Counted from the stretch's first letter, positions 1-9,759 are shown. The stretch: 64,000 bases of DNA from Streptococcus sp. F0442 (GCF_000314795.2 NZ_KB373316.1:248001-312000), one strand, 5' to 3'. The notes: generated by a model not told the origin, from the letters alone. Program-made: numbers and translations.

Positions 1-204
1 CTTCATGACTTGATCGTTCCTATTTTACCGTCTTATAAACGAGAAGGTAAATCCGTTCTCACCATCGCTATGGGCTGTACCGGTGGGCAACACCGTTCAG
101 TAGCCTTTGCAGAGCGTTTAGCGCATGATTTAGAAAAAAATTGGCAGGTCAATTGCAGTCATAGAGACAAGGACAGACGGAAAGAAACGGTGAATCGCTC
201 ATGA
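1..204 (+). CDS. rapZ: RNase adapter RapZ, 3' end (partial)
   Basis: This is the C-terminal 67 codons of a RapZ/YvcJ-family P-loop nucleotide-binding protein; the open frame enters from the left edge. The stretch [19 protein letters not shown] is the conserved C-terminal signature of the family, known for binding nucleotides and, in enterobacteria, for directing RNase E; the Gram-positive role is less clear. Its stop codon overlaps the yvcK start by 4 nt (ATGA), so the two are translationally coupled and form the usual rapZ-yvcK-whiA cluster. Confidence 0.93.
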   Translation, partial: LHDLIVPILPSYKREGKSVLTIAMGCTGGQHRSVAFAERLAHDLEKNWQVNCSHRDKDRRKETVNRS

Positions 205-1178
205 GAAAACCTAAAGTAACCGTTATTGGAGGAGGAACAGGAATTTCTGTTATCCTCGATAGTTTGAGAAAGAAACCGGTCGACATCACTGCCATCGTAA
301 CCGTTGCAGATGATGGCGGGAGTTCAGGTGAATTGCGGAAGAACATCCAAAAATTGACACCACCTGGAGATCTTCGAAATGTGCTGGTTGCCATGTCAGA
401 TATGCCTCGTTTTTATGAGAAGGTCTTTCAATACCGCTTTGCTGACGATGATGGCCCTTTGGCTGGCCACCCTTTGGGAAACTTGATCATTGCAGGGATT
501 TCAGAGATGCAAGGCTCGACCTATAATGCCATGCAGTTGTTAACCAAGTTCTTTCATACGACCGGCAAGATCTATCCTTCCAGTGATAGTCCCTTGACCC
601 TTCATGCCGTCTTTCAAGATGGAAAAGAAGTGGTAGGAGAAAGCCACATTGCCAACTACACCGGCATGATTGATCATGTCTATGTGACCAATACCTTTGA
701 TCAAAAGCGTCCAAAAGCTAGTAAGAAAGTAGTGGAAGCTATTCTTGAAAGTGATATGGTCGTCTTAGGTCCTGGTTCGCTCTTTACCTCGATCCTTCCT
801 AATTTGATGATCGATGAGATTGGGAAAGCCATCCTTGAAACCAAGGCTCAGGTAGCCTATGTTTGTAACATCATGACGCAAAGAGGAGAAACCGAGCATT
901 TCACAGACAGTGACCACGTTGCCGTTCTCCATAAACATTTGGGAGAGAAGTTCATCGATACCGTCCTTGTCAATATCAATCAGGTTCCCGCAGCTTATAT
1001 GAACAGCAATAAATTTGATGAATACTTGGTGCAGGTAGAGCACGATTTCAAAGGGCTGCACTCGCAAGTTCCCCAAGTGATTTCTTCTGATTTCTTGAAG
1101 CTGGTCAATGGAGGAGCCTTTCATGATGGCGAAAAAGTAGTCGAAGAACTGATGCAGATCGTGCAGGTGAGAAAATGA
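201..1178 (+). CDS. yvcK: YvcK family gluconeogenesis/morphogenesis factor
   Basis: A 325-aa cytoplasmic protein of the YvcK/CofD-like family. The N-terminal GGGTG loop (residues 10-14) and the PPGDLRN motif near residue 55 are family hallmarks of the UDP-sugar-binding fold. In Bacillus YvcK is needed for normal cell shape and growth on gluconeogenic carbon sources, and it binds UDP-GlcNAc. The gene starts inside the rapZ stop codon and ends inside the whiA start, so all three are one coupled transcript. Confidence 0.93.
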   Translation: MRKPKVTVIGGGTGISVILDSLRKKPVDITAIVTVADDGGSSGELRKNIQKLTPPGDLRNVLVAMSDMPRFYEKVFQYRFADDDGPLAGHPLGNLIIAGISEMQGSTYNAMQLLTKFFHTTGKIYPSSDSPLTLHAVFQDGKEVVGESHIANYTGMIDHVYVTNTFDQKRPKASKKVVEAILESDMVVLGPGSLFTSILPNLMIDEIGKAILETKAQVAYVCNIMTQRGETEHFTDSDHVAVLHKHLGEKFIDTVLVNINQVPAAYMNSNKFDEYLVQVEHDFKGLHSQVPQVISSDFLKLVNGGAFHDGEKVVEELMQIVQVRK

Positions 1179-2092
1179 GTTTTACGGTTCGTGTCAAAGA
1201 AGAATTATTGTCTCTCAAGCGATTTGAAAAGAGTGAATTAGCTGCTATTATAAAGATGTCTGGGAGCCTCGGCATATCAATGGGCGGCTTGACGCTATCG
1301 GTAACGACAGAAAATGCCAAGATCGCTCGCCATATCTATGAATTATTGCATCATTTTTATGAGGCCAAATCAGATATTCGTCACCACCAAAAAACCAATT
1401 TGAAAAAGAATCGTGTCTACACAGTATTCTTGGATGAAAAGGTAGAAGAAATTTTAGCTGACTTACATTTGGCAGATGCCTTCTTTGGGATTGAGACAGG
1501 CATTGATGCTAGTGTTTTAGAGGATGAAGTAGCCAGTCGTGCTTATCTTCGGGGAGCTTTTCTGTCGAGTGGTTCCATCAAGGATCCTGAAAAAGGGAAA
1601 TACCAGCTGGAAATTCATTCTGTTTATACAGACCACGCGGAAGGAATTGCCCTTCTTATGCAAGGATTTTTACTAGATGCGAAAACCATCGAGCGGAAAA
1701 AAGGAGTGGTGACCTATCTGCAACGAGCGGAAGATATTATTGATTTTCTCATTGTGGTAGAGGCTATGGAAGCTATGCAAGAATTTGAAGCTATCAAGGT
1801 CATGAGAGAGACGCGCAATGATCTCAATCGGGCCAATAATGCCGAGATGGCCAATATCCAGCGAACGGTCACAGCTAGTATGAAAACCATCAATAATATT
1901 AGTAAAATCATGGATACGGTCGGCTTAGGAAGTTTACCAAGTGACCTGCAAGAGGTTGCCTATATCCGGATGAACCATCCAGATTATTCCATCCAGCAGA
2001 TTGCGGATAGCTTGCAAATTCCAATTTCCAAAAGTGGCGTCAACCATCGCTTACGTAAGATCAATAAGATCGCAGACGATTTAGACAAATAA
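1175..2092 (+). CDS. whiA: DNA-binding protein WhiA
   Basis: A 305-aa WhiA (YvcL) protein. The family combines an N-terminal LAGLIDADG homing-endonuclease-like fold, without nuclease activity, and a C-terminal helix-turn-helix; the latter is visible near residues 257-300 with the motif [12 protein letters not shown]. WhiA controls sporulation septation in Streptomyces and influences cell division and chromosome segregation in Bacillus. It is the last gene of the rapZ-yvcK-whiA operon: a strong terminator starts at its stop codon. Confidence 0.94.
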   Translation: MSFTVRVKEELLSLKRFEKSELAAIIKMSGSLGISMGGLTLSVTTENAKIARHIYELLHHFYEAKSDIRHHQKTNLKKNRVYTVFLDEKVEEILADLHLADAFFGIETGIDASVLEDEVASRAYLRGAFLSSGSIKDPEKGKYQLEIHSVYTDHAEGIALLMQGFLLDAKTIERKKGVVTYLQRAEDIIDFLIVVEAMEAMQEFEAIKVMRETRNDLNRANNAEMANIQRTVTASMKTINNISKIMDTVGLGSLPSDLQEVAYIRMNHPDYSIQQIADSLQIPISKSGVNHRLRKINKIADDLDK

Positions 2093-2113
2093 AAAAGGCC
2101 GAAGGCCTTTTTT
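2091..2113 (+). terminator. Rho-independent terminator after whiA
   Basis: A 10-bp stem (AAAAAAGGCC / GGCCTTTTTT) with a GAA loop runs into a T-tract. It overlaps the whiA stop codon and faces the convergent reductase gene, which it could also serve from the other strand. Confidence 0.9.
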
Positions 2114-2117
2114 TTTA

Positions 2118-3086
2118 TTATAAACTGGTTGAGTGTGTTGGTTGGACTTTCTTATCTGGATAGATGTAGTTGATAGCATTGTTGACAGCTGTAGGGGCTT
2201 CACCCAAACCTGTAGCGATGAGATCGATCTTTCCTTCGTAGAAGCAACAGTCTCCACAGGCATAAATTCCAGGAAGGCTAGTTTCTTGTTTTTGATTCAC
2301 CTTTATTTTATGGCGTTGCAGGTCTACACCCCATTCTTTTAGGTTCCCGATGGAAGATTTAAAACCATAGTTAACAAACAAGTGATCTATTGGAATCACT
2401 TCTGTTTCATCGGATTTGACTTTGGTGATTTCTAGATGAGTTGCTTGTCCATTTTCTCCAATCAAGCGACTTGGAACAAAGGGTGTTTTAATCTGCACGG
2501 AAGAATGTTTCAATTCCTCCACGCTGTGTTCGAGGGCGCGGAAGTTATCTCTTCGGTGAATGATCGTAGTCGGAGCAATCTTATCAAAAGCAAGGGCCCA
2601 GTCGACTGCAGAGTCCCCGCCCCCAAGGACAGTTAGCTGCTGTCCTTGGTATTGTTGGATGTTCGAAACGTGGTAGTGAACATTGTCAAAGTCCTCAGCG
2701 CCTTCAATATCAAGGGTGCGTGGCTTAAAGGCTCCACCTCCCATGGCAATGACGATTGCTTTAGACAAATGTTTTTGGCGAGAAGTAGTGATGGTAAAAA
2801 TATCGCCCTCTTTTTGAATCTCCTCTACGGTTTCATTGAGGAAGATCGGAGTGTCGAATCCTTTCACTTGCTCGATCAAACGGTCACTCAACTCTTGACC
2901 TGTTAAATTCGTAAATCCAGGGACATCAAGAATGTTTTTTTCTGGATAGAGGATAGCTGGTTGCCCTCCCAATTGTGGCAGGGAATCAATTAGTTTGACT
3001 TTTACTTGGCGCAAATTACCATAAAAAGCAGCAAAGAGACCAACTGGTCCGCCCCCAACAATGGTAATATCATAAATTTCTGACAT
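2118..3086 (-). CDS. Ferredoxin/flavodoxin-NADP+ reductase, thioredoxin-reductase-like
   Basis: A 322-aa FAD/NAD(P)-binding flavoprotein of the Bacillus YumC type. The FAD dinucleotide-binding motif GGGPVG lies at residues 11-16, a second GGGDSA motif for NADPH near residue 160, and a C-terminal YACGDC segment closes the FAD site. The redox CxxC pair of true thioredoxin reductases is absent, which supports the ferredoxin/flavodoxin reductase assignment. The start at 3086 is chosen over upstream in-frame ATGs because AAGGAGA precedes it and the upstream residues are not family-like. Monocistronic, convergent with whiA. Confidence 0.9.
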   Translation of the reverse strand: MSEIYDITIVGGGPVGLFAAFYGNLRQVKVKLIDSLPQLGGQPAILYPEKNILDVPGFTNLTGQELSDRLIEQVKGFDTPIFLNETVEEIQKEGDIFTITTSRQKHLSKAIVIAMGGGAFKPRTLDIEGAEDFDNVHYHVSNIQQYQGQQLTVLGGGDSAVDWALAFDKIAPTTIIHRRDNFRALEHSVEELKHSSVQIKTPFVPSRLIGENGQATHLEITKVKSDETEVIPIDHLFVNYGFKSSIGNLKEWGVDLQRHKIKVNQKQETSLPGIYACGDCCFYEGKIDLIATGLGEAPTAVNNAINYIYPDKKVQPTHSTSL

Positions 3087-3197
3087 GGTGTCTCCTTCAT
3101 GGTTTTCTTTGTTTCCATTGTAACATAAAATGCAAGGAATGAAAAAGTTGGAAAGCGCAAAAAATGAATGGGGATAGTAGAAAAGTTTCAAAAGATA

Positions 3198-3226
3198 TTG
3201 ACAGGATCTTTCAAGTGTGATAAAAT
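3198..3226 (+). promoter_or_regulatory. rpsU promoter
   Basis: TTGACA (3198-3203), a 17-bp spacer and TAAAAT (3221-3226), with a TG one base upstream of the -10 (extended -10). A consensus sigma-A promoter for a highly expressed ribosomal protein gene. Confidence 0.85.
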
Positions 3227-3260
3227 AATTAAGATTTTAGGCTTGAAGGGAGTGAAAAAC

Positions 3261-3437
3261 ATGTCAAAAACAGTAGTACGTAAGAATGAATCTCTTGACG
3301 ATGCTCTTCGTCGTTTCAAACGCGCGGTTACTAAAGCTGGTACTCTTCAAGAAACACGCAAACGTGAATTCTATGAAAAACCTTCTGTAAAACGTAAACG
3401 TAAATCAGAAGCAGCTCGTAAACGTAAAAAATTCTAA
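3261..3437 (+). CDS. rpsU: 30S ribosomal protein S21
   Basis: A 58-aa highly basic protein with the S21 signature ([20 protein letters not shown] at the start, Lys/Arg-rich tail). It joins the small subunit near the anti-Shine-Dalgarno end of 16S rRNA. The start at 3261 gives the standard family length; longer in-frame upstream codons lie within the promoter region and are not coding. Single gene with its own promoter and a UUCG-loop terminator. Confidence 0.97.
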
Positions 3438-3447
3438 TTGAATACAG

Positions 3448-3473
3448 AAACAGACTTCGGTCTGTTTTTTGTT
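3448..3473 (+). terminator. Terminator after rpsU
   Basis: An 8-bp stem AAACAGAC / GTCTGTTT closed by a TTCG tetraloop and followed by a T-tract. Confidence 0.9.
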
Positions 3474-3493
3474 TCTCTAGAAAATTGAAGACA

Positions 3494-3530
3494 AAAAAAT
3501 CCGACCTTCTTCTAGAAGATCGGATTTTTT
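3494..3530. terminator. Bidirectional terminator between rpsU and mscL
   Basis: An inverted repeat AAAAAATCCGA / TCGGATTTTTT with an inner self-complementary TTCTAGAA. T-tracts occur on both strands; it ends the leftward mscL transcript and can back up the rpsU terminator. Confidence 0.85.
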
Positions 3531-3536
3531 ATCTCT

Positions 3537-3917
3537 TTATTTGTTTGCAAGCAAGTCGCGGATTTCAGTAAGCAACTCTTCTTGAGTAGGAGCAGCAGCT
3601 TCTTCTTCAGCAGCTTCCTCTTTTTTACCAAGGTTTTGAGCTTTCTCTGCAGCTTTCACTACGAAGAAAAGAACAGTACCAACAACAAGGAAGTTGATCA
3701 CAGCGCTCAAGAAGCTACCGTAAGCAACACCGTTCCATGACAATTGTGCAATATTTTGAACATGAGCAGCTTTCAAAGCTGGGTTCAAAATAAGTGGAGT
3801 GATGATATCGTTAACAAATGATGTTACGATAGCTCCAAATGCAGCTCCGATAACGACTGCTACAGCAAGGTCAACAATATTCCCACGAAGGAGAAAAGCT
3901 TTCAAATCTTTTAACAT
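3537..3917 (-). CDS. mscL: Large-conductance mechanosensitive channel MscL
   Basis: A 126-aa protein of normal family length. Two membrane helices are visible (about residues 12-45 and 63-90), with the conserved N-terminal LKAFLLRGNIVDLAVAVVIG segment that forms the gate, and an acidic/Ala-rich cytoplasmic C-terminal helix. MscL opens under membrane tension to release solutes during osmotic downshock. Monocistronic, divergent from dnaG. Confidence 0.95.
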   Translation of the reverse strand: MLKDLKAFLLRGNIVDLAVAVVIGAAFGAIVTSFVNDIITPLILNPALKAAHVQNIAQLSWNGVAYGSFLSAVINFLVVGTVLFFVVKAAEKAQNLGKKEEAAEEEAAAPTQEELLTEIRDLLANK

Positions 3918-4065
3918 ATCCTAAATATGTCCTTTCATAATAATTTTTTACTATGATAGTATAACGGAAAAATATTCGACTTACAAGAAATATGCATCAT
4001 TTTTTTAAAATTAGTGATAAAGGTTGAAAATCTTTTCTTTTATGTGTGAAATCAGTAGGAAAAAA

Positions 4066-4094
4066 TTTACTTTTACTAACTTTTAGTATAAAAT
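4066..4094 (+). promoter_or_regulatory. Putative dnaG-rpoD promoter
   Basis: TTTACT (4066-4071), a 17-bp spacer and TAAAAT (4089-4094). The stretch is very A/T rich and an overlapping alternative (TTTACT 4072-4077, 16 bp, TATAAA) exists, so the exact hexamers are uncertain. Confidence 0.45.
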
Positions 4095-4132
4095 ATAAAG
4101 TGATAATCTATGGTAAAATGGAGGCACTGTTT

Positions 4133-5911
4133 ATGGTTGAAAAAGAGCTAATTGCAGAGATTAAAAACAGTGTAAACATTGTCGAAGTGATTGGCGAGGT
4201 CGTTTCCCTGACCAAGGCTGGGCGTAATTTTTTAGGGCTCTGTCCTTTTCATGGTGAAAAGACTCCTTCTTTTAATGTCGTTGAAGACAAGCAGTTTTAC
4301 CATTGTTTCGGATGTGGTCGCTCTGGCGATGTCTTTAAATTTATTGAAGACTATCGGGGAGTCGCTTTTATGGATGCGGTCCAGATCGTAGCTGACAAGG
4401 CTGGTATTGCGCTTCAGTACCAAGCAAGGCCGGCTCAATCCACGTCTACCAATCCCAACCAAGAACTTTATGAGATTCATCAGGAAGCTAGTAAGTTCTA
4501 TCAGGCGATTCTGATGACGACAAAGATGGGGGAAGAAGCACGGAACTATCTGCATGAACGTGGACTGACGGATGAGGTCATCCGACATTTTCAATTGGGT
4601 TTAGCTCCAGCAGAAGGGAACTACCTCTATCGCAATCTATCCGAGAAGTTTTCTGAAAAGGTTATAACCGATTCGGGTTTATTTACTATATCAGATGCTG
4701 GAACAGTTTTTGATGCCTTTCAGGATCGGATTATGTTTCCTCTGACGGATGATAGCGGACGAGTCATTGCTTTTTCTGGTAGGTTATGGAAAAAGATGGA
4801 TGATGGGAGTCATCAAGCCAAGTACAAGAATAGTCGTAGTACCCGTCTCTTTAATAAAAGTTATGAACTCTATCATTTAGATCAAGCTAAGACTAGTGCA
4901 AAAAAACAGCATGAAATGTATGTCATGGAAGGCTTTATGGATGTCATTGCGGCTTATCGTGCTGGAATTGAAAATGCAGTTGCCTCTATGGGGACAGCAT
5001 TGACACCGGAGCATGTCCAGCACTTGTCTCGTTTCGCAAAAAAAGTCATTCTGACCTATGATGGAGATAAAGCTGGACTTGAAGCGACAGCTAAGGCCTT
5101 GGAGCTTTTGCAGGATCTGGAACTAGAGATTGTCCGTATTCCGGATCAGATGGACCCAGATGAGTATCTCAAAAAGACTTCCCCAGAAGATCTAGCAGGA
5201 CTCTTAAAGAATTCTCGGATCAGTAAGGTGGAATTCTTGATGCATTACTGGAAGCCCCAGTATATTGAAAATCTGCAAGCACAAATTGAATTTGTTGAAA
5301 AGATGGCGCCTATGATTGCTCAGACGCGCTCCATCACCGCTCAAAATACCTATATCTATAAACTGGCTGATTTATTACCAGATTTTGATTATTTGCAGAT
5401 TGAGCAGATTGTTAATAATAGTCGCTTGCATCAACGACAAGAGGCTCAAACGAGTGGGCGAGCAAAAACGTCGAATTTTTCAGTAGATTTCTTGCCGAAT
5501 CGTGGGATGACGCGCTTGATCAAGGCAGAAAATCATTTGTTGAGCAGGATGAAGGATTTTCCCATGGTGCTGAATGATTATCGTTTACGACCTGATTTTT
5601 CCTTCGATACACCGGAGCTTCAGATCTTGTATCAATTGCTCTGTCAAAATGGGGAAGTTACTTCGCAGGATTTGTCCGAGCAAGCCGAAGGGGTCCAGCA
5701 TGCCTGGTACCGTATGTTAGAAGAAGATTTACCAGAAGAGATAGCGGATGGTGAACTCGAAGAAGTAGAAGCGACAAGAACTCGTGAGCTCCTTCGTAAA
5801 GAAAGTCAACAAATTGGAAATAAAGTGAAAGAAGCTTCCTCAACTGGGGATGCGGAAACAGCTTTATTGGAACTCGAGCGCTTGATCGCTCAAAAAAGAA
5901 GAATGGAGTAG
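4133..5911 (+). CDS. dnaG: DNA primase DnaG
   Basis: A 592-aa primase that makes RNA primers at the replication fork. The N-terminal zinc ribbon is C37-H40-C58-C61; the TOPRIM domain follows, with the glutamate in [11 protein letters not shown] near residue 263 and the aspartates in LTYDGDKAG near 304; the C-terminal part is the DnaB-interacting domain. The start at 4133 is preceded by GGAGG at good spacing; upstream in-frame ATGs at 4046 and 4118 have no ribosome site. The rpoD start follows the stop by 2 nt, giving the classic dnaG-rpoD arrangement. Confidence 0.96.
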   Translation: MVEKELIAEIKNSVNIVEVIGEVVSLTKAGRNFLGLCPFHGEKTPSFNVVEDKQFYHCFGCGRSGDVFKFIEDYRGVAFMDAVQIVADKAGIALQYQARPAQSTSTNPNQELYEIHQEASKFYQAILMTTKMGEEARNYLHERGLTDEVIRHFQLGLAPAEGNYLYRNLSEKFSEKVITDSGLFTISDAGTVFDAFQDRIMFPLTDDSGRVIAFSGRLWKKMDDGSHQAKYKNSRSTRLFNKSYELYHLDQAKTSAKKQHEMYVMEGFMDVIAAYRAGIENAVASMGTALTPEHVQHLSRFAKKVILTYDGDKAGLEATAKALELLQDLELEIVRIPDQMDPDEYLKKTSPEDLAGLLKNSRISKVEFLMHYWKPQYIENLQAQIEFVEKMAPMIAQTRSITAQNTYIYKLADLLPDFDYLQIEQIVNNSRLHQRQEAQTSGRAKTSNFSVDFLPNRGMTRLIKAENHLLSRMKDFPMVLNDYRLRPDFSFDTPELQILYQLLCQNGEVTSQDLSEQAEGVQHAWYRMLEEDLPEEIADGELEEVEATRTRELLRKESQQIGNKVKEASSTGDAETALLELERLIAQKRRME

Positions 5912-5913
5912 GA

Positions 5914-7023
5914 ATGGCTAAAGAACAAAAAGATATTACAACATTGGACGTTCAAATTGCAGAATTTATCCGTAGCCACAAGCAAAGCGGGACTGCAACA
6001 GATGATGAAATTAATGACAAGTTGGTTATTCCTTTCACACTGGATGCAGACGGAATTGAAGATCTCTTGCAACGGATTCAGGATGCAGGGATTTCAATCA
6101 CAGATAAAGAAGGAAATCCAAGTGCTCGGGTCTTAAACAACGAAGAAGAACCAGAACTGTCAGATGAGGAATTGCTTGGAAGCAACTCTGCCAAGGTTAA
6201 TGACCCAGTACGGATGTATTTGAAAGAAATTGGGGTCGTTCCTCTTTTGACCAATGAAGAAGAACAAGAATTGGCCATCTTGGTGGAACAAGGAGACTTG
6301 GAAGCTAAGCAACGTTTGGCAGAAGCCAACCTTCGTTTGGTTGTTTCCATTGCGAAACGTTATGTTGGACGTGGGATGCAATTCTTAGATTTGATCCAAG
6401 AAGGAAATATGGGCTTGATGAAGGCCGTTGATAAGTTTGACTATACCAAAGGATTTAAATTCTCTACTTATGCAACTTGGTGGATCCGTCAGGCTATCAC
6501 TCGTGCTATTGCAGACCAAGCTCGTACCATTCGGATCCCTGTTCACATGGTGGAAACTATTAACAAGTTGGTCCGTGAACAACGCAATCTCTTGCAAGAA
6601 TTGGGACAAGATCCAACACCTGAACAAATTGCTGAACGTATGGATATGACACCAGACAAGGTGCGTGAAATCTTGAAGATTGCTCAAGAGCCTGTGTCTC
6701 TCGAAACTCCAATCGGGGAAGAAGACGATAGCCATTTGGGAGATTTCATCGAAGACGAAGTGATTGAAAATCCAGTAGATTACACCACTCGTGTAGTACT
6801 ACGTGAACAGTTGGATGAAGTCCTCGATACTCTGACAGATCGGGAAGAAAACGTGCTTCGTCTCCGTTTCGGTTTGGATGATGGAAAAATGCGGACCTTG
6901 GAAGATGTGGGCAAAGTCTTTAACGTGACCCGTGAACGGATCCGTCAGATCGAAGCCAAAGCCCTCCGCAAACTCCGCCACCCAAGCAGAAGCAAACCAT
7001 TGCGTGACTTTATTGAGGATTAA
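5914..7023 (+). CDS. rpoD: Housekeeping sigma factor SigA/RpoD
   Basis: A 369-aa primary sigma-70 factor. Region 1.1 is at the N-terminus; regions 2.3-2.4 are visible as [16 protein letters not shown] and region 4.2 as the helix-turn-helix [15 protein letters not shown] near the C-terminus, which recognise the -10 and -35 elements. It is coupled to dnaG and ends directly in a terminator. No truncation or odd residues. Confidence 0.97.
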   Translation: MAKEQKDITTLDVQIAEFIRSHKQSGTATDDEINDKLVIPFTLDADGIEDLLQRIQDAGISITDKEGNPSARVLNNEEEPELSDEELLGSNSAKVNDPVRMYLKEIGVVPLLTNEEEQELAILVEQGDLEAKQRLAEANLRLVVSIAKRYVGRGMQFLDLIQEGNMGLMKAVDKFDYTKGFKFSTYATWWIRQAITRAIADQARTIRIPVHMVETINKLVREQRNLLQELGQDPTPEQIAERMDMTPDKVREILKIAQEPVSLETPIGEEDDSHLGDFIEDEVIENPVDYTTRVVLREQLDEVLDTLTDREENVLRLRFGLDDGKMRTLEDVGKVFNVTRERIRQIEAKALRKLRHPSRSKPLRDFIED

Positions 7024-7044
7024 AAAGGTCCGGTGGACCTTTTT
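7022..7044 (+). terminator. Terminator after rpoD
   Basis: A 10-bp stem AAAAAGGTCC / GGACCTTTTT with a GGT loop starting inside the stop codon. It lies at the beginning of the first 49-bp repeat unit. Confidence 0.85.
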
Positions 7045-7124
7045 AACGGTCGCCTAGAAATGAAGAAGCGACCCAGGTCCAGTGGACATTTTTAACGGTC
7101 GCCTAGAAATGAAGAAGCAACCTA
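7027..7124. repeat. 49-bp tandem duplication containing the rpoD terminator arm
   Basis: Unit 1 is 7027-7075 and unit 2 is 7076-7124, differing at four positions; a short third start (GGTCTGG) follows. Each unit begins with the terminator palindrome (intact in unit 1, degenerate in unit 2) and contains an inner pair GGTCGC / GCGACC, weakened to GCAACC in unit 2. It fills the gap between rpoD and the next gene. Confidence 0.9.
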
Positions 7125-7163
7125 GGTCTGGCGGGAGTAAACTAGTAAAAAAGGAAGTGTCAT

Positions 7164-7493
7164 ATGGCTTATACAACTGAGCAAATTGAAGAAATTAAAA
7201 ATAAAATCTTAAATGCTTTGGAAGAGGTAATCGATCCTGAGCTTGGGATTGACATTGTCAATTTAGGTCTTGTCTACGAGATCCATTTTGATGGTGAAAC
7301 TGGAGCAACCATTATCGATATGACCTTAACGACCATGGGATGCCCATTGGCTGATCTGCTAACAGATCAAATCCATGATGTTTTGACCGAAGTAGAAGAA
7401 GTGACATCTGTGGATGTGAAACTCGTCTGGTATCCGGCTTGGACGGTTGAAAAAATGAGCCGCTATGCACGGATTGCTCTCGGCATTAGTTAA
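7164..7493 (+). CDS. DUF59/MIP18-family iron-sulfur cluster assembly factor
   Basis: A 109-aa protein of the PaaD/SufT/MIP18 family. The signature DPELGIDIVNLGLVY is at residues 24-38 and the conserved cysteine at residue 60 sits in TTMGCPLADLL. Members help mature Fe-S or other metal-sulfur proteins. It lies downstream of rpoD in this window but is separated by a terminator and the tandem repeat, so it probably has its own or a read-through transcript. Confidence 0.88.
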   Translation: MAYTTEQIEEIKNKILNALEEVIDPELGIDIVNLGLVYEIHFDGETGATIIDMTLTTMGCPLADLLTDQIHDVLTEVEEVTSVDVKLVWYPAWTVEKMSRYARIALGIS

Positions 7494-7530
7494 AACCTTC
7501 TCCAATCAATAGGGGCTTATCTTTCAGAAT

Positions 7531-7564
7531 AACAAGAGGTTGGGAATGTTCCCAACCTCTTGTT
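7531..7564 (+). terminator. Strong hairpin after the DUF59 gene
   Basis: A perfect 16-bp inverted repeat AACAAGAGGTTGGGAA / TTCCCAACCTCTTGTT with a 2-nt centre; the following bases are only moderately T-rich. Most likely a terminator. Confidence 0.75.
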
Positions 7565-7628
7565 AGTTTAAACAGGCACTTGATTCAGAATGAGTGCGTA
7601 CAAATTATTTGCAAATTTTCAGATAAAG

Positions 7629-7657
7629 TTGCAAACATTAAAAGGGAACGGTATAAT
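7629..7657 (+). promoter_or_regulatory. Promoter of the ABC exporter operon
   Basis: TTGCAA (7629-7634), a 17-bp spacer and TATAAT (7652-7657), just upstream of AAGGAG and the ATG at 7687. The TTGCAAA heptamer also occurs about 22 bp upstream of the -35, a possible regulator half-site. Confidence 0.8.
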
Positions 7658-7686
7658 AACATAAATAGAACATTAAGGAGATTTAC

Positions 7687-8394
7687 ATGAATCAATATCC
7701 TTTGGTCTACTTGGACCATGTGACAAAGAATTATGGGCACGAAGTTGCTCTTATGGATGTTAGTTTGAACATCCAACCTGGCCGTATTATTGGGCTTTTA
7801 GGTCCCAATGGTAGTGGCAAAACAACTATCATTAAACTGATTAATGGTTTGTTGCAACCAAGTCTTGGTAATATTTATATTCATGGACAATTGCCATCCC
7901 CAGCGTCTAAAAAAGTTATTTCTTATTTACCAGATACAACTTATTTGAACGAAAATATGAAAATTAACGATGCCATTCGTTATTTTCAAGATTTTTATGC
8001 TGATTTTAATGTCCAACGTGCTTATCAATTGCTCAATGACTTACACTTGCTTCCAAATCAAAAATTGAATAGCCTTTCAAAAGGAAACAAGGAAAAAGTG
8101 CAATTGATTTTGGTGATGAGCCGTGAAGCTGACTTGTATGTTCTCGATGAACCAATCGGTGGGGTTGACCCAGCAGCGCGTGATTATATTTTGCGGACCA
8201 TTATTCAGAATAGACGTCCAAATTCTTCTGTCTTGATCTCTACTCACTTGATTGCTGATATTGAGCAAGTTTTGGATGAGGCTATTTTCATCAACCAAGG
8301 AAGAATCCTCTTGCATGAAAATACGACTGTTTTACGCAATCAACACGGAAAATCAATCGATGAGATCTTCCGTGATCAATTCCGTGTTTATTAG
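7687..8394 (+). CDS. ABC transporter ATP-binding protein
   Basis: A 235-aa ATPase. Walker A is GPNGSGKT (residues 39-46), the signature segment LSKGNKEKVQLIL lies near residue 130, and Walker B is VLDEPIGGVDP near residue 150, followed by the His-switch STH. It resembles the YtrB/BcrA-like exporters of Firmicutes, which often carry a GntR regulator gene; none is present here. The permease gene follows 9 nt after its stop. Substrate unknown. Confidence 0.9.
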   Translation: MNQYPLVYLDHVTKNYGHEVALMDVSLNIQPGRIIGLLGPNGSGKTTIIKLINGLLQPSLGNIYIHGQLPSPASKKVISYLPDTTYLNENMKINDAIRYFQDFYADFNVQRAYQLLNDLHLLPNQKLNSLSKGNKEKVQLILVMSREADLYVLDEPIGGVDPAARDYILRTIIQNRRPNSSVLISTHLIADIEQVLDEAIFINQGRILLHENTTVLRNQHGKSIDEIFRDQFRVY

Positions 8395-8403
8395 GAGGAC
8401 CCC

Positions 8404-9204
8404 ATGTTTGGTAAATTATTAAAATATGAATTTAAATCAACAGCGAAATGGTATTTGTTGATGACTTTGATTGTCCTAAGTTTATCAGTTCTAGTAGGTG
8501 TCATTGGTGGAAGTAATGCATCAAATGCCAACTTCTTGGAAAACCAAATGCTGGAAACGATTATTGGGATTCTTTTTATTCTCATTTTTGGGATTTTGAT
8601 TGTTCTCTTTCTCAGTAACTACTATATTATTATCCGTCGTTTCTATACGAACTTATATGGACGTGAAGGCTACTTGACCTGGACCCTTCCAGCCAGTCCC
8701 CATGCGATTCTCTTGTCTAAATTTTTGGGAGCTTGGATAGCGAGCATTTACTGCTTTGTTCTTCTCTATATCTGTGGTATTGTGACTTTGTTAGTCATGG
8801 GTTCTGTAACAGGTGAAGATCTCTCTCTTATTTGGGATAACTACCTTTCTATCTTGAGCCATTCTTTTACCCTATGGCAGATCGTCTGGATAATGGTTAC
8901 AACAGCTTCAGGAATTTTGATGTTTTATGTATCGATTGCGCTTGGTCAACTCTTCCAAAATCGTCGTGGTCTTAAAGCAATTTTATTTGGTTTTTTATTG
9001 TGGGTTGTTTTAAGTATCATCGGTACAATTGTCAATCCTTTTAGAGATTTAGAAAACATATTTAATCTAATCGGTACGATGTCTAGTACTACCGATGATT
9101 TTGGAATTGACTTCATCCCAGGACTCATCTATGAAGCGATTAAAATTGTTTCTATGTACTTCACGGTTCACTATATCAGCAAGTATAAGTTGAATCTTCA
9201 ATAA
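8404..9204 (+). CDS. ABC transporter permease
   Basis: A 266-aa integral membrane protein with about six hydrophobic segments (around residues 18-40, 48-75, 108-135, 155-185, 195-215 and near 240). The C-terminal segment is amphipathic. Partner of the preceding ATPase in a two-gene operon; such pairs export lipids, peptides or antimicrobial compounds, but nothing in the sequence fixes the substrate. Confidence 0.85.
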   Translation: MFGKLLKYEFKSTAKWYLLMTLIVLSLSVLVGVIGGSNASNANFLENQMLETIIGILFILIFGILIVLFLSNYYIIIRRFYTNLYGREGYLTWTLPASPHAILLSKFLGAWIASIYCFVLLYICGIVTLLVMGSVTGEDLSLIWDNYLSILSHSFTLWQIVWIMVTTASGILMFYVSIALGQLFQNRRGLKAILFGFLLWVVLSIIGTIVNPFRDLENIFNLIGTMSSTTDDFGIDFIPGLIYEAIKIVSMYFTVHYISKYKLNLQ

Positions 9205-9214
9205 TGATAGCTAA

Positions 9215-9259
9215 TTGGACAAGGTTCTTTCTTAAGAAGGCTTCCTTGTTCAATTTTTT
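9215..9259 (+). terminator. Terminator after the ABC operon
   Basis: TTGGACAAGG pairs with CCTTGTTCAA (one G-U) around a long loop that itself can fold, followed by a T-tract. Confidence 0.8.
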
Positions 9260-9262
9260 CTT

Positions 9263-9291
9263 TTGCATTTTTAGCTAGATTTTGATATACT
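9263..9291 (+). promoter_or_regulatory. ssrA promoter
   Basis: TTGCAT (9263-9268), a 17-bp spacer and TATACT (9286-9291), placing the start a few bases upstream of the mature tmRNA 5' end. Confidence 0.7.
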
Positions 9292-9306
9292 AATGGTATT
9301 CGTTTT

Positions 9307-9652
9307 GGGGTCGTTACGGATTCGACAGGCATTATGAGGCATATTTTGCAACTCATCTAGCGGATGTAAAACGCCAGTTAAATATAACTGCAAAAAATAA
9401 TAATTCTTACGCTTTAGCTGCCTAAACACCAGCAGGCGTGACCCGACTCGAATCGCTCGTGTTTGATGACAGGTCTTTATTTTAGCGAGATACGATCTAA
9501 CTTTGTCTAGGAGTTAGATAAGAGAGTGATAGACTCGCAGGTACAGGGCTTGAGTTATGTGTCATGTAGCTGTTAAAATAATACATAACCTATGGTTGTA
9601 GACAAATATGCTGGCAGGTGTTTGGACGTGGGTTCGACTCCCACCGGCTCCA
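9307..9652 (+). ncRNA. ssrA: tmRNA (transfer-messenger RNA)
   Basis: The 5' end GGGGTCGTTACGG and the 3' end with TTCGACTCCCACCGGCTCCA are the tRNA-like halves. The tag reading frame at 9390-9425 encodes AKNNNSYALAA and a stop, the tag of streptococci. tmRNA rescues stalled ribosomes and marks the product for proteolysis. The last 16 nt are shared with the phage attachment core, so the integrated phage preserves the mature 3' end including the encoded CCA. Confidence 0.97.
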
Positions 9653-9655
9653 TAT
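9637..9655 (+). repeat. attL core (19 bp)
   Basis: The core ACTCCCACCGGCTCCATAT is identical at 9637-9655 and 46493-46511. It covers the 3' acceptor/T-arm end of tmRNA and 3 bases beyond, a standard tyrosine-integrase target. Confidence 0.93.
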
Positions 9656-9684
9656 ATACTTTCTAAAGTTTTCTAAAAGTTTCT

Positions 9685-9712
9685 AAAACGTTGTAAAAAC
9701 AACGTTTTTTGT
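9685..9712 (+). terminator. Terminator behind ssrA, supplied by phage DNA
   Basis: A 9-bp stem AAAACGTTG / CAACGTTTT with a 6-nt loop and T-tract. It lies outside the att core on the phage side, so in the lysogen it would end ssrA transcription. Confidence 0.8.
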
Positions 9713-9759
9713 TTTATACTTTCTATTCTTTTTTGAACCTTTTTGAAACTAACAGACCC

